Source of the DNA: a candidate division WOR-3 bacterium
GTDB taxonomy: Bacteria; SDB-A
NCBI GenBank assembly: GCA_016934535.1
Contig: JAFGSQ010000024.1
Location: 55,364 to 119,363, forward strand
DNA length: 64,000 nt
Direction: 5' to 3'
Shown: one piece after another, positions 43,102 to 51,700 of the stretch
Numbering within the stretch: the first letter of the stretch is position 1
Layout of the letters: each line of letters begins with the position of its first letter
Made by a program: the position numbers and the translations under genes
Notes under the pieces: model-generated
The model's database searches: none
The model's input: only the letters and a program-made list of their open reading frames with translations
What the model was told of the DNA's origin: nothing

Positions 43102-44306
43102 ATTTCCTCCAAAAAAAACTTGTCCGTCCGTTTCGTATTTTTTCTTGTTTCGTCTCCGACAAAACTTTCAGGCCTGAGTGATTTCAATTTTCCGCCTTCC
43201 GGAAGGGGAGCAGAATATCCGGTTACTTCGAATTCTCCTGTAAGTATTCTGTCTTTCAAAACGCAAGCGATGTTTCTCGATTTGTGTATGCCGGATATGA
43301 GAAAAGTTCGCACTGTTCTGCCGAAGAGTTCAACTTTTCCTGAGGCGAGTTCGGAATAAGTGAAAAAGCAAAGTCTTTCTTTGTCCTTTGTCGAAAAATC
43401 CGCGATAGGCACTTCGATGTCTCTGTTTCTCACCGATGCGTAAAAAGCACTATCTTCGTCTGTTATCGGGACAGGCACTCCTATACCGACAAAAAGGCTC
43501 ACTCCATAATTCCTGAAATAAGCAGGGCCGATGAATTCCGTGTCCATTTTTTTCAAGTCGCCGATGACTGATATTGACGCAGCGTTTTTCAGCGGTATTC
43601 CACGGGAATTCCTCTCGGTGACTGTCTCGTGCTGAGTTCCGTTCCAGCAGATAAATCCCTGAGCGCCGCATAGAAATATTTTTGTACCTATACCTATATT
43701 TTTGAGATAAGGGTCGTTTATAAGAGGGCTAAGTTCCCCCGTCGTGCAAAAATTAATATTGCCGGCTTTTTTCCGAAGAGTGCCCATGTATGTGTGTATG
43801 TCTTTTTCTGAAAGATTGAGCGCTGCAGGATAGTTTTGATAGGCGTTTCTCGGATTGAAAAGAAATGCTTCGTTTATTTCATATTTGGAAACTTGCGTCG
43901 CAAGTTCTTTTTTCGGATAACAATCCGTCCCCTTCGCTTTCGCTTCTAGTAAAATCTTTTCACCCTTGACTAGAGAAAAGATCACGTTTGCCCCTCCGTA
44001 TTTAGGATCTTCCTCAGATGTTTGTGCGGCTCCTATGTAAGCGTCTGCGGCGGCTATTCCTCCGTGCGCTCTGACTTTGTTCAAAAATATCTCTTCCATT
44101 CTTATCGGCGGAGAACAGTTCCCGAAATTCAAAAAAGCTCCGCTGGAACACATTGGAGAAAAAGTGGCTGTCGTGACAACGTCAACTTTCTCCGCGAGCT
44201 CCTTAGGTGATTTTTCGCATGCCATTTTTTTGAATTCTTCGGCTGTAAGCACTACCCCTTTTCTGTTTTTTATTTTTTCACGGATTTCTTCCAATGATTT
44301 GTTCAT
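43089..44306 (-). CDS. Homocysteine synthase, DUF39/COG1900 family (from aspartate semialdehyde)
   Basis: 405 residues of the DUF39 family. In archaea and some anaerobic bacteria this enzyme turns aspartate semialdehyde plus a sulfur donor into homocysteine, replacing acyl-homoserine sulfhydrylation. Two cysteines fit the conserved family positions, C53 (FSPMCSSGAF) and C129 (KGTDCYP); published work ties such Cys to persulfide chemistry. The start has AGAGGT 7 bases upstream. The NIL/ferredoxin partner often found next to it is not in this operon. Confidence 0.88.
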   Translation of the reverse strand: MNKSLEEIREKIKNRKGVVLTAEEFKKMACEKSPKELAEKVDVVTTATFSPMCSSGAFLNFGNCSPPIRMEEIFLNKVRAHGGIAAADAYIGAAQTSEEDPKYGGANVIFSLVKGEKILLEAKAKGTDCYPKKELATQVSKYEINEAFLFNPRNAYQNYPAALNLSEKDIHTYMGTLRKKAGNINFCTTGELSPLINDPYLKNIGIGTKIFLCGAQGFICWNGTQHETVTERNSRGIPLKNAASISVIGDLKKMDTEFIGPAYFRNYGVSLFVGIGVPVPITDEDSAFYASVRNRDIEVPIADFSTKDKERLCFFTYSELASGKVELFGRTVRTFLISGIHKSRNIACVLKDRILTGEFEVTGYSAPLPEGGKLKSLRPESFVGDETRKNTKRTDKFFLEEICLP

Positions 44307-44368
44307 TGTTTACCTCTTTACGCGCGCGAAAACGCGCAGAAATAAATTTTGTGTGTAACTTTGTTTTG

Positions 44369-44401
44369 AAAAAAAAGACTTACACGCGCATTCGCATGTA
44401 A
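44369..44401 (-). terminator. Intrinsic terminator overlapping the end of the 42-codon ORF
   Basis: In the minus-strand transcript UUACAUGCG pairs with CGCGUGUAA over nine positions (one U-G wobble) around AAUG, 44401-44380, followed after three bases by eight Us (44376-44369). This is a classical terminator directly upstream of the DUF39 gene. The 3' arm contains the stop codon of the small ORF, and two Met codons lie in the 5' arm and loop. Confidence 0.75.
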
Positions 44402-44508
44402 TGGGAGGGCATAATGCTTTTGGATGACTGCGTGCTGAAATCCGGCGATTCGACAGCACCGCAGAAGATCACGCCGGCCTCGCTTGTCTGGGCGAAGATA
44501 TTTTTCAT
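44380..44508 (-). CDS. 42-residue ORF, candidate leader peptide of the methionine operon
   Basis: An ATG with an ideal AAGGAGG five bases upstream opens a 42-codon frame ending in TAA. The peptide is not similar to anything I recognise. It has Met at positions 1, 33, 38 and 40, so three of its last ten codons are Met; the last two sit inside the terminator hairpin. With the promoter upstream and the methionine operon 74 bases downstream this fits an attenuation leader, but a small functional protein is also possible. Confidence 0.55.
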   Translation of the reverse strand: MKNIFAQTSEAGVIFCGAVESPDFSTQSSKSIMPSHYMRMRV

Positions 44509-44534
44509 CCTGACCTCCTTATTAAGATTTCGGA

Positions 44535-44562
44535 ATGATAAGACTTTTTTAAAAAAAAGCAA
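44535..44562 (-). promoter_or_regulatory. Putative promoter of the methionine-operon leader
   Basis: On the minus strand TTGCTT (44562-44557), 16-base A/T spacer, TATCAT (44540-44535). It predicts a transcript start near 44528, just ahead of the ribosome-binding site of the 42-codon ORF. It overlaps the hairpin proposed as terminator of the tldD-pmbA pair. Confidence 0.4.
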
Positions 44563-44581
44563 GCCGTTTTTTAAAGCATGC
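44551..44581 (-). terminator. Weak terminator candidate after pmbA
   Basis: GCATGC and GCTTGC (one internal mismatch) flank an 11-base loop, followed by eight Us on the minus strand, 15 bases after the pmbA stop. The stem is short, so confidence is low. Confidence 0.35.
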
Positions 44582-44596
44582 TACTTCAAAAAAAAA

Positions 44597-45883
44597 TCAC
44601 GAAAAAGAGACGTCTTTTATCAGCACGTAAGGGGATCTCGCATTTCCGTAATCTGTCGTCTCTTTTGAGACCGCATCTATGTTCAATAGCATTTCAGCGG
44701 TGTTCGCCGTCATCATGATTTCTTTTACCGGACATTTTATTCTGCCGTTTTCTATGTAATAACTGTTTTTACACACGCCGGATATCTCTCCGCCGACGCT
44801 GGGAGAGCCGCCTGAAAATCTATCGAGAAATATTCCTTTTTTAACGTTTTGAATCATAGACTGTAAATCTTGATCCCCGGGAAGTATTTCGGTGTGATTG
44901 CCGCTCAGATTTTTGGATCTTGGAAGTCCCGTCTTCCTCGATCCGTAGTAAGAAATAAAATAACTCTTTAAAATACCATCTTTAATTACGTCCATATCTT
45001 CAGTCAAAAATCCGTCAAAAGTAAAATAATCCCTGAAAACAGACTTGTCTGAGAGGGGCGAGATTTTAATATTCAGGAGAGGCGAAGCTATTTTTTCCCC
45101 GAGTTTGTCGCTGTAAATACTCGTTCCGGTTATTAGTCTGTTTTCGTGCAGGGGATACAATAAATCATCCGACATTTCGAGCATTGCTTTGGGAGTGACT
45201 ATGAGATCTCCTTTGAATTTTTCATTCAAAGCTATGCTTTCGATGTGTTCCACCGAGTTTTTAAGCAATGAATCCAGTCCGCATTTGTCAACAATATGTC
45301 CATTGATCTGATCTAAATCGAGTGAAAAATAATTGAAAGAAGAAATATTTTTGTCTCTTTTTGCAGTAAAGAAAAGCCATACATTGTAAAACGAACGATC
45401 TTGGGTGAAATAACATCCGTTGGTGTTTGCGTATGCTATTTCGCTTTTTTTGTGAGAAAAAAAACTGTCTGAAAAAATCACTTCGGGATATCTTGACTTT
45501 GCTTCGTCTAAAAACTCCTGGAAGGCGTCATTCATTTTTTCTATGTCGGGTTCGCTCGAATTTCCCATAAATCTTCTTACTGAATTTTCGGGACTGATGT
45601 CGTTTGCTTCATCAGGAACTGCAGACATACACATATCAAGAAGAAGTTCTGCGGTATTCTTTATGTCTTCATTTGAAAAGTTATTAAGCGTAATATCGGC
45701 TTTTCTGTTATCGCAATATGCTTCTATCTGAATTTCGTTATTCTGAGTTGACCTGAAAAAATTTATTTTATCCTTCTCGACGTTCAATTCGGCTATTTCT
45801 CTTTTGAAACTTAACAACGCGCTTTTTTGAGCGCCTTTCTTGACGACCTCATTTAATATTTCTCTCGACTTTTTCTCATCCAT
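44597..45883 (-). CDS. pmbA: TldE/PmbA-family protein
   Basis: 428 residues of the U62 (TldD/TldE) family. It is the non-catalytic subunit (TldE/PmbA), lacking the HExxxH metal motif of its partner; typical blocks are ESIALNEKFKGDLIVTP, the ...NLSGNHTEILPGDQDLQ strand and VGGEISGVCKNSYYIENG. TldD-TldE heterodimers proteolyse unstructured peptides and mature some RiPPs in the cytoplasm. It lies one base after tldD. Confidence 0.9.
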   Translation of the reverse strand: MDEKKSREILNEVVKKGAQKSALLSFKREIAELNVEKDKINFFRSTQNNEIQIEAYCDNRKADITLNNFSNEDIKNTAELLLDMCMSAVPDEANDISPENSVRRFMGNSSEPDIEKMNDAFQEFLDEAKSRYPEVIFSDSFFSHKKSEIAYANTNGCYFTQDRSFYNVWLFFTAKRDKNISSFNYFSLDLDQINGHIVDKCGLDSLLKNSVEHIESIALNEKFKGDLIVTPKAMLEMSDDLLYPLHENRLITGTSIYSDKLGEKIASPLLNIKISPLSDKSVFRDYFTFDGFLTEDMDVIKDGILKSYFISYYGSRKTGLPRSKNLSGNHTEILPGDQDLQSMIQNVKKGIFLDRFSGGSPSVGGEISGVCKNSYYIENGRIKCPVKEIMMTANTAEMLLNIDAVSKETTDYGNARSPYVLIKDVSFS

Positions 45884-45884
45884 C

Positions 45885-47261
45885 TTAATTTCCTCCGATG
45901 TTCACTCTGCATTTTATAGCGGGGCCTCCCATTCCGACCGGCATTGGCTGTTTTTTCCCGCACATGCCGGAGCTTTCCCATCTCAATTCGTCCGAAATCA
46001 TAGTTACAGTTTTCAATAGCTCAATAGCCACACCTGATATAGTAGTGTCTTTGATAGCGTTTCGGAGCTTGCCTCCTTTAATTTCATAACCGTAAGTGAC
46101 GGAGAACATAAACTCACTCGTCGAGTCCGCCTGGCCGTTTCCGGGATTTTCTAAAAAATAACCGTCTTCGATAGACGCTATCAAGTTTTCCAGTTTTTCA
46201 TTGCCGGGCAAAATGCACGTATTTCTCATTCTTATAAGAGGCTCGTCGTCAAATTTATAAGCTCTCGCGTTACCAGTCGGTTCAATCTGGAAATATTCCG
46301 CAGACCTTCTGTTGTGCATGTAACTTTTTAGTATTCCGTTTTCTATCACGACTGCGTCCTTCGCCTTGATGCCTTCGTCATCGTAATAAACCGGCGAAGG
46401 ACAGGTCTTTCCGAACGCTGTGTTGGCGAAATCAGTAAGATTTACGATTTCGGAAGCGACCTTTTGATCAAGAAGATCAGCCGCAACCGAACCACCAAAG
46501 ACAAAATCTGCTTCAGTTGTATGCCCCATCGCCTCGTGCGCCAGTATACCGGCTAAGTCAGCGCCGAGAATAACTTCTTTTACACCTGCATCGGGGACTA
46601 ATCCGTTGCATTTTTTAATCAGTTTATCATAAAGCATGTCTATACCGCTGAAAACATCATCAGGGGAACCGTAAATATCCTCTATGTCACCTAAGCCTCC
46701 GAAAGAATCGCTGAGGTTTATCGGGTGTGAATCTGTTCCTGATGACAGAGTTATCCTAAGTAAAGATCTCGGTATAATTTGACTCACGTGAGCTCCTTCT
46801 GAAGTCAGAAGTTCTTTGTTCATTTTCAAATGATAATATGTGATTTGTCTGCTCTTGAGATCGGGATATTTTTCCGCAACGTAAGTGTCAATTTCTTTGA
46901 CGAATTCCATTTTCTGTTTTCTCGTGAGTTTTTGCTTTTTTGTCGAAAGATTTATTTCGAAATCTTCATGTTTCGGATCTGTGAAAATTTTATCGCTGCT
47001 TTTTACGCGTGAAGAAATGAAAGCGGCATTTTCTTCTGCTTTTTTTAGAATTTTTCGAATGTTTTCTTCATCTTGTTCGGGACAAGACGCGAAACCCCAG
47101 AGGCCATTTTTGAAAACTCTTGCACTGACTCCGCTCTCTCTTTTTTCATAGTTTGTCACGCAGTCACCGTTTATGAGAACAATTATTTCGTTTTTGTTTT
47201 CCTGAAGCCGCAATTCAGTATAATTTTTGAAACACTCATTAAATTTTTCAAGTTCAGTCAT
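45885..47261 (-). CDS. tldD: Metalloprotease TldD
   Basis: 458 residues, catalytic U62 subunit. The metal motif HEAMGHTTEAD (family HExxxH...) is intact, and the closing blocks (IRMRNTCILPG, GGKLRNAIKDTTISGV, SSGMCGKKQPMPVGMGGPAIK) are all standard. CAGGAGG precedes the ATG. It is the first gene of the two-gene unit with pmbA and is divergent from the AraC gene. No nearby RiPP precursor with typical features was identified; the 42-residue ORF at 44380 is a weak candidate. Confidence 0.93.
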   Translation of the reverse strand: MTELEKFNECFKNYTELRLQENKNEIIVLINGDCVTNYEKRESGVSARVFKNGLWGFASCPEQDEENIRKILKKAEENAAFISSRVKSSDKIFTDPKHEDFEINLSTKKQKLTRKQKMEFVKEIDTYVAEKYPDLKSRQITYYHLKMNKELLTSEGAHVSQIIPRSLLRITLSSGTDSHPINLSDSFGGLGDIEDIYGSPDDVFSGIDMLYDKLIKKCNGLVPDAGVKEVILGADLAGILAHEAMGHTTEADFVFGGSVAADLLDQKVASEIVNLTDFANTAFGKTCPSPVYYDDEGIKAKDAVVIENGILKSYMHNRRSAEYFQIEPTGNARAYKFDDEPLIRMRNTCILPGNEKLENLIASIEDGYFLENPGNGQADSTSEFMFSVTYGYEIKGGKLRNAIKDTTISGVAIELLKTVTMISDELRWESSGMCGKKQPMPVGMGGPAIKCRVNIGGN

Positions 47262-47499
47262 AATTCCTCCTGTTGAAAAATGATACTATCATAAATTATT
47301 AAATTTTGCAATGTTCATTGGGGTCGTGCTGAAAGATGGAAATAAAATACAATAATCCGTCAAACATCTATAAACTTCATAACATCATATTTTAAGAAAA
47401 AATATACATATTACTGCGACGATTTTTACCAATTATCTGGGAAAAATATGAATTTTAAGACGAATCTTATTTTTTTTTATAATAATTTCATTGATTTTG

Positions 47500-47508
47500 T
47501 GCTATAAT
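47500..47508 (+). promoter_or_regulatory. Extended -10 promoter with a very short leader
   Basis: TGCTATAAT (extended -10, 47500-47508) precedes the AraC ATG at 47522 by 13 bases. Initiation about 7 bases after the -10 would give a 5' leader of only about 6-8 bases, so the mRNA is close to leaderless; no ribosome-binding site is seen. The rest of the 260-base divergent gap is AT-rich with no other clear element. Confidence 0.45.
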
Positions 47509-47521
47509 CATACATTAAAAT

Positions 47522-48529
47522 ATGAAAAGATACTCAGACAACAAAAAAGAATACATCTCCAGAATAAACAGGGCGATGGATTTCATACAAAGCAATCTGC
47601 AAAATTCTCTCACTCTAAAAGAGATAGCAGGGGTTTCAAATTTCTCTCCGTATCATTTCCACAGAATTTTCAGTTCAATTGTCGGCGAAACTCTCAACAA
47701 CTTCATAAACAGATTGAGAATTGAAAAAGCCGCCTCGCTGCTTTTATCAAAAAAAGACAAATCCGTGACAGAAATCGCATACGACTGCGGATTTTCTAGC
47801 TCATCTTCTTTCGCCAGAGCTTTCAAGGAGATGTACAAAATGAGCGCCAGCGATTGGCGAGGAGGCGGACACGCCGTCAACAGCAATATTCGCAAATCAA
47901 ACAGCAAAAACTGTAAAACGGAAAGCAAGAACGGGAAAGAAAATAATTCCTCATTGTCATACAATGACGAAGCGATGAACTCCGTAGAAAAAAAATCGCT
48001 TCAACTTCAAACAATGAGGAGGAAAAAAATGCCGAAAGTAAAAGCGAACAAAATCAGCGTCGAAGAACTTCCAGAAATGTGCCTGGCTTACGTCAGACAC
48101 ATAGGACCTTATAAAGGCGACGACGCTCTTTTCAGAAGCCTTTTCGAAAAAATAATCCGATGGGCTGGTCCAAGAGACATTCTCTCAGGTCCTGACGTAA
48201 AATTTCTTTCTGTTTATCACGATGATCCTGAAATAACTGAATCAGATAAACTTAGAGTCAGCGTAGGCCTGACGGTTTCTCCCGAAACAGAAGTGGCGGG
48301 AGAGATAGGAAAAATGACAATACCTTCGGGCAAATACGTCCTGGCTAATTTCGAAATTGAACAAAACCAGTACCAGGATGCATGGGACACAGTTTTCGCC
48401 GACTGGTTCCCTAAAAGCGGTTACGTATGCGACGACAGACCTTGTTTCGAATGGGCGCTAAACGACCCTGATGAGCATCCTGAAAAAAAACATATAATCA
48501 ATATTTGCGTTCCTGTAAAACCTTTATAA
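47522..48529 (+). CDS. AraC-family transcriptional regulator with GyrI-like effector-binding domain
   Basis: 335 residues. The N-terminal HTH_18 pair (about 10-115) contains SLTLKEIAGVSNFSPYHFHRIF and the second helix SVTEIAYDCGFSSSSSFARAFK. A polar linker (about 118-170) leads to a GyrI/BmrR-like effector domain (about 175-335) with AYVRHIGPYKG and GKYVLANFE; this fold binds small hydrophobic molecules. Similar to Rob/SoxS-type multidrug responders. It is divergent from tldD. A structured repeat follows downstream. Confidence 0.88.
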   Translation: MKRYSDNKKEYISRINRAMDFIQSNLQNSLTLKEIAGVSNFSPYHFHRIFSSIVGETLNNFINRLRIEKAASLLLSKKDKSVTEIAYDCGFSSSSSFARAFKEMYKMSASDWRGGGHAVNSNIRKSNSKNCKTESKNGKENNSSLSYNDEAMNSVEKKSLQLQTMRRKKMPKVKANKISVEELPEMCLAYVRHIGPYKGDDALFRSLFEKIIRWAGPRDILSGPDVKFLSVYHDDPEITESDKLRVSVGLTVSPETEVAGEIGKMTIPSGKYVLANFEIEQNQYQDAWDTVFADWFPKSGYVCDDRPCFEWALNDPDEHPEKKHIINICVPVKPL

Positions 48530-48539
48530 CATTTCGGAG

Positions 48540-48646
48540 GTCGGGCTGAAAAATCGGAATAGATCAAATTTGTTCTCGAAGCCTCCATTTGAGAAAATCG
48601 ATCATCCCGCGCACAGCAAACCGGTGATTCCGTTTTTCGGCCCGAC
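48540..48646 (+). repeat. Long imperfect inverted repeat
   Basis: Arms 48540-48560 and 48627-48646 are complementary over about 20 positions with a few mismatches, separated by 66 bases. Inside lies a nested pair, TCAAAT/ATTTGA. The sequence follows the AraC stop by 10 bases and ends 70 bases before the cyclase gene. It could be an RNA structure, a long terminator or a small repeat element. A T6 stretch follows at about 48653. Confidence 0.5.
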
Positions 48647-48716
48647 TCTGAAGTTTTTTCCCATTTACAATTTCTGAACTATTGAGCGTTGCATTTCTTT
48701 GGGGTAATATAACTTC

Positions 48717-51700
48717 ATGAAATGCAGTTCGTGCGGTTTTGAAAATTCGGAAAAATCTAATTATTGCTGTAATTGCGGCTCAATACTTTTCAAATCGACG
48801 ACTCAGGAGGAAAGAAAGCTTTCGTCGATATTATTCGCCGACTTGTCTGGTTTTACCGGACTTTCACACGATCTGGAACCGGAAGAAGTCGCGGAAATAG
48901 TAACCGCATATTCAGGCATCATCAATCCAATAATCATCCGAAACGGCGGTTTTATACGTGGTTATCAAGGTGATTCTGTAATCGCGCTGTTCGGAATTCC
49001 AAAGGCGGCGGAAGATGATCCAGAAAGATCAGTCAAGTGTGCCAATGAAATATTACAAGCCGTCCCGTCGATAAATGCAAAAATATTCGAAATAACCGGT
49101 AAGTCCTTTAACATCGGAATTCACGCAGGGATTAACAGCGGAATAATCGCCTTGAGCGAAACCCGCAGTCCGATTAAAAAGGAACAAACTGTACTTGGAG
49201 ATGCCGTAAACATAGCTTCGAGAATAATGAACCTTGCCCAGAAAAACGAAATTTATGTTGCAGAACATGTTTTCAGGCAGACCAAGCATTTTGCCGAATA
49301 CGGAATTTTAGAAGACTTCTTTGTCAAAGGTTTAAAAGACAAAATTCGGGTCTGCAAATTTATAGGTTTGAAAGAAAAACCTTCGCAAAAAAGACTTCTC
49401 ATGGAATCAGATCAGTGCTTTGTCGGAAGAGACGAATCACTCGGGAAATTATTTCAATTCGTTAAAAATGCTCCTGAAAACAAGATATCAGCTCTTTTCA
49501 TAACGGGAGACGCGGGTATAGGGAAAACCAGGTTGATCATGGAGTTTAATAAAAGCCATATTAATATTAAAAGAGATTTGCTGGTTTTTTCACAGTGCCC
49601 GCCCATGGGTGAAAATTTTGTAAACTACACTCTCGTAAAAATTCTGGAAAAAATATTCAGCATTGATAAAAAGGATACGGTTGAAGATAAAAAATCAAAA
49701 ATTATGTCCAAATACACATTGTCATCCAAGAACAGAGGTCTTGAGGGATTGAGATTTATCTTCTATTTAATGTCTATCGCGCCGGAAAAGGGATTGCCGA
49801 TTCCTGAATATATAGACCCAAAATCATTAAAACTTGAGATATATTCAGCAATACAGGAAATATTGATCAATTTATGCTCAACAAAACGAGTCTTTTTGAT
49901 CATCGACGATTTTCATTGGATCGACAGATCATCCGCGGATTTTTTTATTTATCTTTCTGAAATGCAAAAAGATATCCCGCTGATTATGATTTTTTTATCG
50001 CGTATGGAAAAAAGAGGCCCTCATAAAGATTTCAGCGACGTCATTCAAAAGAATTGTTACAAGAAATTTTTCGACATTGAACTTCTACCCCTTGATTACT
50101 CGCAGAGCAGGGAAATCTTTAACTTCCTTGTTTCAGACAATAGCATAGATGATGAGCTGGCCGACAGAATTCTCATTAAAGCCGGAGGAAACCCTTTCTT
50201 TATTGAAGAAATGGCCAGGCATATTATTGAACAGAAAAACATCGAGGGGAAGTTTTCTACAAGTCAAAACAGTGTGAGAACAGAATTTCTTCCTGATTCT
50301 GTTATATCACTGATTTACTCGAGAATTGACGCGCTTGAGTCAGTGCAGAAAAAAATCCTGAGAGCTTCCTCGGTAATCGGCCGCGACCTTAACGAGACTA
50401 TTCTTGCTGAGGTCTCCGGTGAAGATTTACTCAGTGTAAAAAACGAACTTTCAGATCTTTCAGACATGCAGTACTTAATGAAACTCAACGGGGTTTACTC
50501 TTTTAAGCATCCGTTGATTCAAGAAGTTGCTTACAAGACAATAACAAAAAAAGAAAAAAAATGGTTTCACGAAAGGACTGCAATATTTATTGAAAAACTT
50601 GACGAAAGCGGACAGAAAAACTATCACGAAAACCTTGCCCTGCATTATTTTAAAAGCGAAAACTGGGATAAATCCTTTGAACATTCAATTTTATCCGCCG
50701 AAAGCGATATCTCTAAATTTCAGAACGAAGCAGCTTTAAAGTTCTGCGAGCTTGCTGAAATCTGTGCAAATCGCCTGAATGACAAAAACAAGTTAATACG
50801 AACTCTTTTAATCAAATCGAGAATTCTCAGTTTCACAGGGAATAATAAAGAAGCGCTCAAGTGGGCAATAAAATGTCTTAAATTGACTGAAAAAAGTAAA
50901 ATTCCCGCGACAACATCGGCATGCGAGTTGTTGCTTTCCGAGATATATTCAATTTTGGGAAATTATGAAAAAATGAACCGCTATACGACAAGAGCTTTAA
51001 AATTTTATAAAAAAAACGGCGACCTCGACGGGCAAGCGAATTGCCACATATTGTCAGGAAGATTGTATTACATGAAAAGCGATTTCAGGAAAAGCCTGTC
51101 CAGGTATGTAAAAGCCTTGAATGCTTACAAAATCACAAAAAACACCCGCGGTATTTTCAGAGCTTACAATTTGATAGGACTTATATATTACGAGTTGTCG
51201 GATCTGAAGAATTCTCTTTCATACCAGCTTAAAGCATCAAAAATTCTTAAAAAAACAGGAGATAGATTTGACAGGACAAGGGTGCTGACCAGTATCGCTT
51301 TCATCTATTATAAACTTCATAAATATTCAAAAGCTCTCGATTTCTATGAACAGTCACTGAAAATCAAGAATGAAATCGGAGACAAACAGGGGCTGTCATT
51401 CAACCTCGCCCACATTGGCATACTCTATATGTATAAAAACGACTACCGCGGGGCTCAAAAATATTTCGAGGAATCCCTGAAAATACTCCACAGCGTCGGA
51501 GATCTCAGGTCACAATCAAATGTAAAATTCTATCTTGGAATGATATTCCGCATTATCGGAGATATAAACAAAGCGAAAAAAACTTTGTCAGAAGCTTCGA
51601 ACGTATCAAAGAAAATCGGCGATTGCCAGTGCTATTCTGAATGTCTGTACTCGCTGGGTTTGATTGAATGGGACACAGGGAAATTCAATAACGCTGAAAA

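Noticed and set aside
44307-44530. SAM riboswitch or T-box before the DUF39 gene
   Set aside because: No S-box, SAM-II or T-box sequence features were recognised by eye; the region fits a leader peptide plus terminator better. A covariance-model scan would settle it.
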